Below, piece after piece: positions 28,290-39,300 of a DNA stretch of 64,000 bases. The DNA is from Arthrospira sp. PCC 9108 (lineage in GTDB: Bacteria; Cyanobacteriota; Cyanobacteriia; Cyanobacteriales; Microcoleaceae), in NCBI GenBank assembly GCA_016745315.1, contig CP066886.1, forward strand, positions 5,766,501-5,830,500. The letters run 5' to 3'. The position numbers were made by a program, and so were the translations under genes. The notes beneath the pieces are model-generated. The model was not told the origin of the DNA. It worked only from the letters and a program-made list of their open reading frames with translations, and did not search any database. How positions within the stretch are numbered: position 1 is the first letter of the stretch; each line of letters starts with the position of its first letter.

Positions 28290-29637
28290 ATGCCCAAATT
28301 ATCGCAGAAATCCGGTTTGTTGGTGGTGGCAGTGCTGGCTGTCGCTCTTGGTGTGGGGGGCTGTGGTCGGCTGTCGTCCTAGAATGTGGGGAAAAAAGCC
28401 CGGGAAGTCACGGTGATGGTCGATGGCTGTGCGGCGGGTTCGGGAATGATTTATCGCCGTCAGGGCAATACTTATTATGTGCTGACCGCTCATCATGTGG
28501 TCAGGAATGCTCAGGATACTTGTTTGATTATCACTCCTGACGGTATCCGCCATGAGGCTAATCGGGAAGTGACTGTCCCCCAGGCTGATGTGGATTTGGC
28601 GGTGTTGACTTTTACCAGCGAGAATGACTACAAGCTGGCGAGGTGGGGAAACTCTGACCGGGTGGCGGTAGGGCAAACCGTCTATGTAGCAGGCGCTCCG
28701 GTGGCTACTGAGGCGGTGCCTCGACGCACGGTGACTATCTCGGATGGGAAAGTTATCGGGGAACTCCCTCAGCCGAATGAGGGTTATAGCTTGATTTACA
28801 ACAATAACACTCGACCAGGTATGAACGGCGAGCCGGTATTCAATGACCGAGGAGGAGTGATTGGGGTTCATGGTAGAGGCGACAAAACTGGGCGGAATTT
28901 GGCGATTCCCATTGCCACATTTTTGGAGAGACCTCAATCGGCGATCGCACAAGGGGGGCAGATTGTTGAAAGTCCTCCTCAAATACAGGAGGCAGCAAAC
29001 CTGCGCGGCGATTTCACTCTCCCCGCATTACAGCAACAAGGAATGATCAAGCGACTGGGACAGGGAGGAGTAAGACAAGTAATTCCCCTCAACCAGGGTG
29101 GTCATTGCAAGTGGTGGGGCAAGTTTATTTAACCTCGCCACTGGGGAAGCCGTCTGGGAAATTGATTGTCCGGCTTTGGGTGGGGCGGTCAGTGCAGATG
29201 GGCGGTTATTGGCATTGCGTAGCAACAAAGATATTTATCTATGGGATTTAAGCACTGGGCAGTTGTTGCGCCAACTCACGGGACATACAAGCACTGTGAA
29301 TAGCGTCAGGTTCAGTCGGCGTGGTCAAACCCTGGCTTCTGGGAGTGGGGATAACACAGTGCGACTGTGGGATGTGGCTACGGGACGGGAACTGCGCCAA
29401 CTCACCGGACATACAAGCACTGTGAATAGCGTCAGGTTCAGTCGGCGTGGTCAAACCCTGGCTTCTGGGAGTGGGGATAACACAGTGCGACTGTGGGATG
29501 TGGCTACGGGACGGGAACTGCGCCAACTCACCGGACATACAAGCACTGTGTATAGCGTCAGCTTCAGTCGGCGTGGTCAAACCCTGGCTTCTGGGAGTGA
29601 TGATGGGGTGGTGCGGTTGTGGAGGGTAGGGTTTTAG
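28290..29637 (+). pseudogene. Trypsin-like protease-WD40 fusion with catalytic Ser replaced
   Basis: ATG 28290 opens a lipoprotein-like signal (VAVLAVALGVGGC) and then meets TAG at 28380. The same frame continues as a trypsin-fold domain: GCAAGSGMIYR, TAHHVV (catalytic His), DVDLAVL (Asp), and GMNGEPVF where GxSGGP is expected, so the nucleophilic Ser is Asn. After a shift near 29095 (one G too many) three to four WD40 repeats follow (GHTSTVNSVRFS, SGSGDNTVRLWD), two of them almost identical in DNA. This looks like a decayed or pseudoenzyme member of a common cyanobacterial protease-WD40 family. Confidence 0.78.
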
Positions 29638-29841
29638 TGGAGTTGCTCGGGTTTCACCCAACATTTGTAGGTGGGCTGAAACGAGGGTGAAACCCAATAT
29701 AACCGAGAGATGGTGGTGTTGGGTTCCGTACCGACCCCCAACCTGCTTAGCTGTTGACGAAAAAATCAGCTAAAATGTGAGCCAACTATAGACACCGACT
29801 CAATGGTGTGTTCCAGTTCGGTAATTGAGAGGTCTAATTTT

Positions 29842-30711
29842 ATGGTAACTACCCCTCAACCCACACGACCCGCAAACGTCATCTACCCTGATTCTGATGG
29901 AAATCCCATGGCTGAAAATACCCGCCAGTTTCGCTCGATTGTAGTCATTAAAGAGAATTTGGAGATTCTGTTTGATGATGATCCGAATGTCTTTATAGCG
30001 GGAGATTTGCTCTGGTATCCCATGGAAGGCAATAATAAACGGCGACAAGCACCTGATGCAATGGTGGTGTTCGGGCGACCAAAAGGCGTTCCGGAAGCGT
30101 CTCCGCAGGAGAATCGCGGTTCCTATAAACAATGGGAAGAAGGGAATATCCCTCCCCAAGTGGTGTTTGAAATTCTCTCCCCAGGAAATCGTCTCAAGGA
30201 GATGGTGAAGAAACAGCAGTTTTACGATCGCTATGGGGTGGAAGAATATTATATCTTCGACCCAGACCGTTTTGATTTTCACGGGTCGATACGCAATCAA
30301 ACGGGTTCGCTGGAACTGATTGAGCAGGCGGAAAACTGGACGAGTCCCCGGTTAGGGATTCGCTTTGAACTCATTGAGGAGCAGTTCACCATCTATCGTC
30401 CTGATGGTCAGCGATTTCTCACCCCCACAGAGTTAGCCAAACTCGCCGAACAGCAGCGCTTGGAGGCCCAACAGCAGCGCTTGGAGGCCCAACAGCAACG
30501 CCAGGAAGCCGAACAACAGCGTCAGGAAGCCCAACAGCAGCGCTTGGAGGCCGAACAACAGCGTCAGGAAGCTGAACAACAGCGTCAGCGGGCGGAGTTA
30601 GCGGAAACGCGGCTGCGGGAATTGGAGGCTCGCTTACAGCAACTGGAAGGCGATCGCTCTTTGTGGCTCGGGTTTCACCCAACATTTGTAGGTGGGCTGA
30701 AACGAGGGTGA
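29842..30711 (+). CDS. Uma2-family (DUF820) PD-(D/E)XK nuclease-like protein with coiled-coil tail
   Basis: 289 residues from ATG 29842, preceded by GAGAGG. The fold motifs are DAMVVFG (Asp), VVFEILSPGN (Glu in the ExL/K-type strand) and EEYYIFDP, typical of the Uma2 family that is highly expanded in cyanobacteria. Residues about 205-265 are Gln/Glu/Ala/Arg repeats (QQRLEAQQQR), a degenerate 8-10 residue coiled coil. The last 12 residues are encoded by a GTTTCACCCAAC repeat element read through in frame, which has replaced the original C-terminus. Function of the family is unproven. Confidence 0.85.
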   Translation: MVTTPQPTRPANVIYPDSDGNPMAENTRQFRSIVVIKENLEILFDDDPNVFIAGDLLWYPMEGNNKRRQAPDAMVVFGRPKGVPEASPQENRGSYKQWEEGNIPPQVVFEILSPGNRLKEMVKKQQFYDRYGVEEYYIFDPDRFDFHGSIRNQTGSLELIEQAENWTSPRLGIRFELIEEQFTIYRPDGQRFLTPTELAKLAEQQRLEAQQQRLEAQQQRQEAEQQRQEAQQQRLEAEQQRQEAEQQRQRAELAETRLRELEARLQQLEGDRSLWLGFHPTFVGGLKRG

Positions 30712-32300
30712 AACCCAATATAACGGAGAGATGGTGTTGTTGGGTTCCGTTACCTCCACCCAACCTACTTAAATAAGCGATCGCTCTTGGTAGTTTGGGT
30801 GAAACGAGCGTGAAACCCAACATAACCGAGAGATGGTGTTGTTGGGTTCCGTTACCTCCACCCAACCTACTTAAATAAGCGATCGCTCTTGGTAGGTTGG
30901 GTGAAACTCCGTGAAACCCAATATAACGGAGAGATGGTGGTGTTGGGTTCCGTACCTCCACCCAACCTACTTAAATAAGCGATCGCTCTTGGTAGCTCTT
31001 TGTTGCTTGGGTTTCACCCAACATTTGTAGGTTGGGTGAAACGAGGGTGAAACCCAATATAACGGAGAGATGGTGGTGTTGGGTTCCGTACCTCCACCCA
31101 ACCTACTTAAATAAGCGATCGCTCTTGGTAGGTTGGGTGAAACGAGGGTGAAACCCAACATCATTGAGAGATGGTGGTGTTGGGTTCCGTACCTCCACCC
31201 AACCTACTTAAATAAGCGATCGCTCTTTGTAGGTTGGGTGAAACTCCGTGAAACCCAACATCATTGAGAGATGGTGTTGTTGGGTTCCGTTACCTCCACC
31301 CAACCTACTTAAATAAGCGATCGCTCTTTGTGGCTCGGGTTTCACCCAACATTTGTAGGTTGGGTGAAACGAGGGTGAAACCCAATATAACGGAGAGATG
31401 GTGTTGTTGGGTTCCGTTACCTCCACCCAACCTACTTAAATAAGCGATCGCTCTTGGTAGTTTGGGTGAAACTCCGTGAAACCCAACATCATTGAGAGAT
31501 GGTGGTGTTGGGTTCCGTACCTCCACCCAACCTACTTAAATAAGCGATCGCTCTTTGTGGCTCGGGTTTCACCCAACATTTGTAGGTTGGGTGAAACGAG
31601 CGTGAAACCCAACATAACCGAGAGATGGTGTTGTTGGGTTCCGTTACCTCCACCCAACCTACTTAAATAAGCGATCGCTCTTTGTAGGTTGGGTGAAACT
31701 CCGTGAAACCCAACATCATTGAGAGATGGTGGTGTTGGGTTCCGTACCTCCACCCAACCTACTTAAATAAGCGATCGCTCTTTGTAGTTTGGGTGAAACG
31801 AGCGTGAAACCCAACATAACCGAGAGATGGTGTTGTTGGGTTCCGTTACCTCCACCCAACCTACTTAAATAAGCGATCGCTCTTTGTGGCTCGGGTTTCA
31901 CCCAACATTTGTAGGTTGGGTGAAACGAGCGTGAAACCCAACATAACCGAGAGATGGTGTTGTTGGGTTCCGTTACCTCCACCCAACCTACTTAAATAAG
32001 CGATCGCTCTTGGTAGGTTGGGTGAAACGAGCGTGAAACCCAACATAACCGAGAGATGGTGTTGTTGGGTTCCGTTACCTCCACCCAACCTACTTAAATA
32101 AGCGATCGCTCTTGGTAGTTTGGGTGAAACGAGGGTGAAACCCAACATAACCGAGAGATGGTGTTGTTGGGTTCCGTTACCTCCACCCAACCTACTTAAA
32201 TAAGCGATCGCTCTTGGTAGGTTGGGTGAAACGAGCGTGAAACCCAACATAACCGAGAGATGGTGTTGTTGGGTTCCGTTACCTCCACCCAACCTACTTA
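30663..32300. repeat. Field of about 15 interspersed repeats (100-102 and 136 bp)
   Basis: Each unit has GCGATCGCTCTT, a GGTTGGGTGAAAC(G)...GTGAAACCCAAC hairpin, AGAGATGGTG(T/G)TGTTGGG and CCACCCAACCTACTTAAATAA. The longer units carry an extra GGGTTTCACCCAACATTTGTAG module. The same modules occur at 29640-29760, in the 156-bp array and inside the STAND gene. No gene is supported here. Confidence 0.92.
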
Positions 32301-32302
32301 TA

Positions 32303-33250
32303 GCACTAGTCAATACGGTTAGGACGCAGCCTTGAGAACATAATCCATGGCATCATCGAGAGAATCAAACTGCTCACGTGCAATGGCGAATGCGGGCTTT
32401 CAACCACGACCAACATTTCTCTATCTTGTTGAGGTCTGGCGAATAAGGCCGAAGATAGAGTAAACGGCATTGAGCTGCCTCCACCAGTTCAGCCTGCCGC
32501 CTCCCTTTATGAAACGTTGCATTGTCCAGTACTAGAGTTTGACCTGGCTTCAATGTTGGAATTAAGATAAACTCCAACCACAACTCAAACACTGTCCGAT
32601 TACAACAACCCTCAAAGCGATCGGGGGCTAAGAGTTGTTGATAACACCATGCCGCCATATAGCTCACCCTGCCCTGCCTCTTCCCGGATTTGAGGGCATC
32701 GAAGCGTTGTCCTTCCTGGCAGTAACCATAAGGATAATCCGAGTCTTGACTATTCATGCCAGCTTCATCGAGGTAAACCAACCCTTCCGGCTCCATATGT
32801 TCAATCTGAGCAATAAACTCCTCTCGCTGTTGCTCATCACGTTCTTGGTAGCCGTAAGTTGTTTTCTGGTGAAGCCAATTTTCTTCAAGGTTCTGGATAT
32901 GGTGCGAGGAGAGATGTCGTCATCCCAAAGTTGAGCCATCTGAGCGGAGGTTTTGTGGCCATGCTCTTGGGCAAAAGCCTTGAATTTGTGCCAGTCGGTA
33001 ATTTGGTGGCTATGACCAGGTGGGCGATTAGGTTTAGGGAGGAAGTCTCCGGTCTGTGCTTTTCTTTGCAGCCAGAGATTGATAGTGTTCCTGCTGACAT
33101 GGAAAACTTGACTGGCTTCGGTTTTGGGTATACCGTCTAGTTCAATTGCATTAATAACTTTTTGTCTAAGGTCGTAACTGTAGGGGCTAGCCTTTTGGGT
33201 CTTCTGTAGATATCCTTGCCATTATACGTCCTAACTTTTCTGTCTTGTGC
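32303..33250 (-). mobile_element. Second IS630-family element
   Basis: 948 bp. Ends GCAC(T)AG...GTTAGGACG and CGTCCTAAC...CTTGTGC are inverted and bracketed by TA. It was inserted at the edge between the repeat field and the 228-bp repeats. Unrelated in sequence to the IS630 at 19090. Confidence 0.82.
32319..33222 (-). pseudogene. IS630 transposase, multiple frameshifts
   Basis: HTH part (AIELDGIPKTEASQVFHVSR), middle (MAQLWDDDISPRTISRTLKK), then the DDE core: VYLDEAGMN, TLVLDNATFHKG and YLRPYSPDLNKIEKCWSWLK. Shifts occur near 33200 (an extra G after PK), near 32870 (between GFTRK and TYGYQERDEQQREEF; this could be the natural A-run shift of IS630 genes) and near 32395 before REQFDSLDDAMDYVLKAAS. 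Confidence 0.82.
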
Positions 33251-33252
33251 TA

Positions 33253-33830
33253 TATAAACAGTTATGGGGAATGGTTCGAGGCTCCGACCTCTTATCCAGA
33301 CTCGGGGCTGGCTTCCCCACTAGGAGGTGATTTCAGGCATCACAGCCTTATTTGGTCTCCTCAACATTTCGCACTCTCTACTCATTGTTATCATGGGGTC
33401 ATAACTTCCCATTCAAAACAGTTTGTTTGATGACCTTGAGTTCCCTGCCTTGTTTGGGGGTTCAATCCAAACGTTGGGACGTATAAACAGTTATGGGGAA
33501 TGGTTCGAGGCTCCGACCTCTTATCCAGACTCGGGGCTGGCTTCCCCACTAGGAGGTGATTTCAGGCATCACAGCCTTATTTGGTCTCCTAAACATTTCG
33601 CACTCTCTACTCCCTGCTATCATGGGGTCATAACTTCCCATTCAAGCAGTTCGTTTGTGACCTGGAGTTCCCTGCCTTGTTTGGGTGTCGAATCCAAACG
33701 TCGGGACATATAAACAGTTGTGGGATGGTCAGTGCCTAACCACTTATATCCAACCAAGGGGTTGGACTCCCCACCAGGCGGTTATTTCGGGTATCTCAAC
33801 CCTATTTCATGCCTGAACGTCTCGCACCTA
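33253..33830. repeat. Two and a half direct repeats of about 228 bp
   Basis: Copies start at 33253, 33482 and 33709 with TATAAACAGTT. Copies 1 and 2 are nearly identical; the third is diverged and truncated. No start-stop frame conserved between copies. Nature unknown; it could be the end of a lost mobile element. Confidence 0.7.
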
Positions 33831-34000
33831 CAATTATTAATTATCGGCGGTGGGGCGGGTTTATTAATATCGTCCTGGGGATGGATAATTGACGGCGGAA
33901 CCCGCCCCTACAATTATTAATTATCGGCGGTGGGGCGGGTTTATTAATATCGTCCTGGGGATGGATAATTGACGGCGGAACCCGCCCCTACAATTATTAA
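33831..34000. repeat. 80-bp tandem hairpin repeat
   Basis: Two perfect 80-bp units (33831, 33911) plus the start of a third at 33991. Each has GGGGCGGGTTTATTAAT and ACCCGCCCC arms. The third copy overlaps the stop codon of the symporter gene. Confidence 0.85.
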
Positions 34001-35538
34001 TTATAATTATATCGTGCCATATAATCTTTTAAGTCTCTGGCGACTTGGGGACAGAGGAAATAAACCCCCAACAGGTTAGGGAATGCCATTCCCAATAACA
34101 TTCCATCACTAAAATCAATGACGGGACCAGGGGCGACTATGGCTCCCATAAAAGTAGCCATTAGGAAGAGGATTTTATAGATAATTAAACCCTGCCCTCC
34201 GGTGAGATAATCCCAGCAGCGTTCACCATAATAACTCCAGGATATCATAGTAGAAAAAGCAAAGAAAAAAACAGCGATCGCCAAAATTATGGGGAACCAA
34301 CTAATGGAACTGCCAAAAGCGGCGGCGGTCAATTCTGCCCCGGCTCCGGTAGCGCGTAATTGCTCATATTCGGGATTATTATATGCCCCAGTAATTACAA
34401 TTACTAAAGCGGTCATATTACAAACAACAATAGTATCAATAAAAGGCTCTAGAAGGGCGACAATACCTTCTCGGATCGGTTCATCAGTGCGAGCGGCTGA
34501 ATGAGCGATCGCCGCCGAACCCAACCCCGCCTCATTAGAAAAAGCCGACCGTCTAAACCCTTGAATAATTACACCCAAAATCCCGCCCTCAATAGCTTCT
34601 GGCTGAAATGCTTGGGAAATAATCACCCCAAAAGCACCAGGAATAGCGGTAAAATTACTCAGTAAAATAAACAGAGAGGCGACGACATATAAAATACACA
34701 TTAAAGGGACTATTGTACCAGCGACTTGACCAATGCGGCGGACTCCGCCAATAATTACCAAGCCGACTAATGTTGCTAAAACTGCTCCATATAACCAATT
34801 AGGTAGAAAGGGAAACACCCGGGAAACCGCCCCAAAAGACTGGTTAGCTTGGAACATATTTGCACCACCCAAGGCGGCGAAAATACAGAAAAAGGAAAAA
34901 GCGATCGCCAAAACCCGTCCAAAAATCGGATAATTCATCCTTTTTAAACCTTCCGATAAATAGCGCATCGGACCCCCAGAAATAGTGCCATCTGGGTTAA
35001 TCACGCGATATTTTTGACCGAGGGTACATTCAACAAACTTACTACTCATTCCAAAAAAGCCACCCACAGTCATCCAGAAGACCGCGCCGGGTCCTCCGAC
35101 ACTAACAGCAATAGCTACCCCAGCAATATTTCCCAAGCCGACAGTGGCGGACAGAGCGGTTGCTAAGGCTTGAAAATGGGAGACTTCCCCGGAATCGTTA
35201 GGATCATCATATTTTCCCCGCACCACGTCTACAGCGTGTCGGAAGGCGCGGATATTGATAAATCCCATGCGGAAGGTAAAGAAAATTCCCCCAACAATTA
35301 GCCATAAAACAATTAGGGGAATTCCCATGTCAATCCCAAACAGAGATTTAAATAGATACCCGGTCCCTGCATCCCAGAATAGGACACCAAATATCACATT
35401 ATTGACAAACCAGGTGAAACCATCATTAATAGCCTCAAAGACTGTTTGGCTGCGGCTTTCATCCTGAGCCCAAGCGATGGTAGGAATCAACAAAAACAGT
35501 AGGGTATATAGCCAAACCCGTTTTTTAGTTATCCTCAT
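33997..35538 (-). CDS. AGCS-family sodium:amino acid (alanine/glycine) symporter
   Basis: 513 residues. N-terminal signal-like helix (LYTLLFLLIPTIAWAQ) followed by about ten or eleven transmembrane helices. Family landmarks: GxGNIAGVAIA (VGLGNIAGVAIAVSVGGPGAVFWM), MSSKFVECTLG, GGPMRYL, FRRSAFSNEAGLGSA and FSTMISWSYYGERC. Imports small amino acids with Na+. Last residues (NYN) are encoded by the repeat unit. The gene appears intact. Confidence 0.93.
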   Translation of the reverse strand: MRITKKRVWLYTLLFLLIPTIAWAQDESRSQTVFEAINDGFTWFVNNVIFGVLFWDAGTGYLFKSLFGIDMGIPLIVLWLIVGGIFFTFRMGFINIRAFRHAVDVVRGKYDDPNDSGEVSHFQALATALSATVGLGNIAGVAIAVSVGGPGAVFWMTVGGFFGMSSKFVECTLGQKYRVINPDGTISGGPMRYLSEGLKRMNYPIFGRVLAIAFSFFCIFAALGGANMFQANQSFGAVSRVFPFLPNWLYGAVLATLVGLVIIGGVRRIGQVAGTIVPLMCILYVVASLFILLSNFTAIPGAFGVIISQAFQPEAIEGGILGVIIQGFRRSAFSNEAGLGSAAIAHSAARTDEPIREGIVALLEPFIDTIVVCNMTALVIVITGAYNNPEYEQLRATGAGAELTAAAFGSSISWFPIILAIAVFFFAFSTMISWSYYGERCWDYLTGGQGLIIYKILFLMATFMGAIVAPGPVIDFSDGMLLGMAFPNLLGVYFLCPQVARDLKDYMARYNYN

Positions 35539-35629
35539 AAATGGTAATGGTTCACAAGACTAAGATGGATACTTAGAGAGTTTTGGGAAGTGAGGGAACA
35601 GACCGGAGGGGACTCCTGGCTGGGAACTC

Positions 35630-35938
35630 TTAACTAGCTTGGGAGTCTTTATCTGAAATTTTGTTAGCGATCGCCTGGCTAAATCCTAATACAATCAGGA
35701 TATTGGATAGAGTCAAAAACAACTCAGCCCCCCCATGAAGCCAATCAATATTAGCTAAAGATTCACTATAGGCGACCTGAGCATAAATAGCCGCCGGAAT
35801 GGTAACCGCCACAAATACTAAAGTACCGTAAAATCCGATCAGGGCTAGTATTGGGGTTATTCCTGAACGGGTAAGGAACCAGAGGAAACCGAGATAAGGA
35901 AACAAAGACAGAACAAATAGAGTATCTTTAGAGAACAT
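35630..35938 (-). CDS. DUF3593 membrane protein
   Basis: 102 residues, three hydrophobic segments (FVLSLFPYLGFLWFL, ILALIGFYGTLVFVAVTIPAAIYA, LFLTLSNILIVLGFSQAI). Matches the small cyanobacterial/plastid family DUF3593, which usually follows a DUF2499 gene as it does here, 12 bases away. Function unknown; thylakoid or inner-membrane location inferred. Confidence 0.8.
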   Translation of the reverse strand: MFSKDTLFVLSLFPYLGFLWFLTRSGITPILALIGFYGTLVFVAVTIPAAIYAQVAYSESLANIDWLHGGAELFLTLSNILIVLGFSQAIANKISDKDSQAS

Positions 35939-35950
35939 GGTTAGTAGTTT

Positions 35951-36255
35951 TTAAGTTTCGAGTGATTTGGAAGTTCGCCAAAGCCACCAGGCGGCAATAC
36001 ACAAGGTAAAATTACCAGTAACGGTCATAGCAGCTTGTAGGGTGACCAACCATTCTAGGTTGGGGGGTTATCAAAATAATGCCAGGTACAAGCACACATA
36101 GCACTAATCAAGGCTGGTAACATAGCATAAGATAAACCCCACCAGGCTCGATTTTCGGTAATTACGCCGTAACTCCAGATTAGCCCTATGGCGACTATCC
36201 ATTCAATGACGCTAGAGATATGAATTATCCAGGTGGGAATTGATAAAGCGTGCAT
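35951..36255 (-). CDS. DUF2499 membrane protein (frame broken at a C run)
   Basis: From ATG 36255 the reading gives LSIPTWIIHISSVIEW, NRAWWGLSYAMLPALIS and CACTWHYFDNPP. It then stops because a C6 run (36062-36067 on the opposite strand as G6) should be C7. With one C added the frame continues NLEWLVTLQAAMTV, GNFTLCIAAWWLWRTSK to TAA at 35951, the full normal length of about 101 residues. A consensus error is the simplest explanation. Confidence 0.8.
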
Positions 36256-36320
36256 AAGCAGATTGTAAATGAATTTGAAAAATTGTCGATAATCACCCTA
36301 AGTTTACAGGTAACAGACAA

Positions 36321-39300
36321 ATGAGTGTGCATCCCATTAATGATACGATCGCTCTGAATGAGAGCCAACTTAATACATTAAGCAGAACCCTGAGATTATC
36401 TGAGGGACAGTTTACTCTGTTGCTGGTGCGTTGTAACTATACCAATTTGCGATCGTCAATGGTACAACAACTGCGGCAGAAATTTCCCTTACCCATTCGC
36501 GAGTTATACCTTCAGCCATCAATACAGAACTTGTATGGCGCTATTCAAGGGGAATTGGCTAAGGGGTCCGAACCAGCGGCGCTTATGGTCTACGGCTTGG
36601 AGTCTGTGAACAGTCTTGATGAAGTCTTAGACGCGACCAATTTTGCGAGGGAGTCTTTTCGGAACTTGGAATTTCCCCTAGTTTTATGGGTTGATGACAA
36701 AACCTGGCAAAGAATGAACCGCCGCGCCCAGGATTTTACCAGTTGGGCGACTACTTATGAATTTGTCTTAGGAACTCAAGAGTTATTGGAATTTTTGGAG
36801 ACTAAAACCCAGCGGGTATTTGGGGAAGTTCAGAAATTTGGATCGCTGCAATTTGTCCCTAATACCAAGATTTTGGGGACGGGTTCTCGGTCAGAAATAG
36901 AGTTGGCTTATCAAGACTTAAAACAAAGATTAACTCAGTTACCTATAGAATTAGAAGGGAGTTTACAATTTTTATTTGCTCGTTATTCTTATGCTAAATA
37001 TGAAATAGATTTAGCGATAAAAAAGTATCAGAAAAGTCTTAGTTTGTGGCGCAATATTTCTCATAATCTGCCTAATTTTCAGCCTAATTTGACTCATTTA
37101 GAATGGCAAGGAGTGATATTATTTCATATAGGATTATGCGAGATTTATCAAGCCGATCAAAATCGTTATGGTACGGGGAAAAAAGAATGGGAACGAGCCC
37201 AACAACATCTAGTGCAATCTATTCAAAGGTTTGAAATTGCTCAACGCCAGGATTTGGTAGCTAAGTTTATTAATAAATTAGGGGAGGTTCTCGGTCAATT
37301 AGAACGGTGGGATGAGTTATGGGAATTGGCGATCGCCTCCCGGAAACTCCATGAATCTCCTGGTGAATTAAATCAGATTTTATTGGCTCAGGATTATGGG
37401 TTTTTAGCAGAAGTTTGTCTGCATCGTTCTCAGTGGAATCATAGTAAAGAATTGGCTGAGGTGGCTTTAGATATATTGATGCGGGCTAATGTTTCGGAGG
37501 CGATCGATTCTTCAATTTGTAATCAGCAGCAGGGTCGTTTTCTGTGGCTATTAGCTGAATCTTTAGAAAAATTGAGTCAACCTAAAGCGGCAATTCAAAA
37601 ATTAGAATGGGCGAAAAAAGCGACTATTCCCCAATACAACCCACCACTATATTTGTCAATCTTAGAATCTCTACAACGTCTATATTTTGACCTAGGAAAT
37701 TACCGAGAATCTTTTGAGATTAAGGGAGAACATCGCCGCAAATCTAGCACTTTTGGCTATACGGCATTTATTGGCGCTGGTCGGTTGCAGATTCGCGAAC
37801 GAGCGATTAATCTTAGTTTAACAGATGCCGATTATGGCTATACCTGTGCTGATGAGATCCAGACTTCTGGACGGGAAAAAGATATCGCAAATCTCCTAGC
37901 TCGCATGGCGAGTCCTCAGCATAAACTCACGGTTATTTATGGTCAATCAGGAGTTGGTAAAAGTTCATTATTACGAGCAGGTTTAGTTCCTTCTCTCCAA
38001 GTTAAGCCTATCGAAGCGCGTCAAGTAGTACCTGTGGTTATTCGTAACTATAGGGCTTATATCAGAGAACTAGATCGACAACTATCTGGTCTTCAAGAAT
38101 CAGAAATAGAACCAGAAACCGATGTTGGGTTTCACCCAACCTACCTGGCTGCTGTTGGGTTTCACCCAACCTACCTGGCTGAAAAGGCTGTTAATAGCGG
38201 TTATCCTGAATTGACTAAGGCTGATGAAGGGGAGCAAAAATATCTAATTAACCACATTTTAGAAACCTTGAAACATAATGCGGTTAATCATCGGTTAACT
38301 GTGCTAATTTTCGACCAATTCGAGGAGTTATTCTTTGTCTTAAATAAAGGCGATCGCCAGATATTTTTTAAATTATTACAGCAAGTTTTAAAAATTCCCT
38401 TTGTCAAGGTTATCTTATCCCTGCGAGAAGATTATCTGCATCATTTATTAGAGGCTTCTCGTCTGACTAACTTCGAGGAAATTGGCAACGATATTTTAAG
38501 TAAAGATATCCTATTTTATGTGGGCAACTTTAGCCGGGAAGAAGCATATAATGTGATTAAGAGTCTGACCGATAGTTCCCGGTTTTATTTAGAAGATGCT
38601 CTAATTAAAGCATTAGTCAATGATTTATCCACCGAATTAGAAGAAGTGCGACCCATTGAAATGCAAGTAGTGGGAGCGCAACTACAAACCGAAAATATCA
38701 CCACATTAGCAGAATACCAAAAACGCGGACCCATGCAAAAGCTGGTTGAACGTTTTTTGGAAGTGACCATAAAAGACTGTGGGGCGGAAAATGAGACGAT
38801 CGCCAGACTAATGCTATACCTATTAACCGATGAAAATGACACCCGACCCCTAAGGACCCGTGCGGAACTTTCCGAAGAATTAAAAGAACGGCTTAAATTA
38901 CCATCAGTTACCGTTGAATTAGACTTAATTTTAGATATATTTGAACAATCAGGATTAGTGTTCCGAGTAGTAGAATATGATAGCGAATTTTATCAACTTG
39001 TCCATGATTATCTCGCGGGTTTTATTCGTCAACAACATCGCTTAGATCGCGATGCAGAGTTTGAACAACTCCAAGAAGAAAATGAGCAAATGCGACGGGA
39101 AAGAGAGTTAAATCAACAAGTACAAGAAGCTCAAGCTAAACAACATGAAGCGGAGGAAAAATTAAGCCGACAACGCAGAAACTGGCGGATGGTTGCGGCT
39201 GGTGTCGGTCTTTTAGTTCTGGCTATTGGCGCTTGGGAAGTGCAAAAATGGCAGCGCAATTCTGCCGATCGCCTCGCCGCCTTAAAATCCGTAGAACGCG

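Noticed and set aside
13435..28382. Alternative genetic code or stop-codon recoding
   Set aside because: In-frame TAG, TAA and TGA all occur and are mixed with frameshifts, while intact genes use all three as normal ends; decay or sequence error is simpler.
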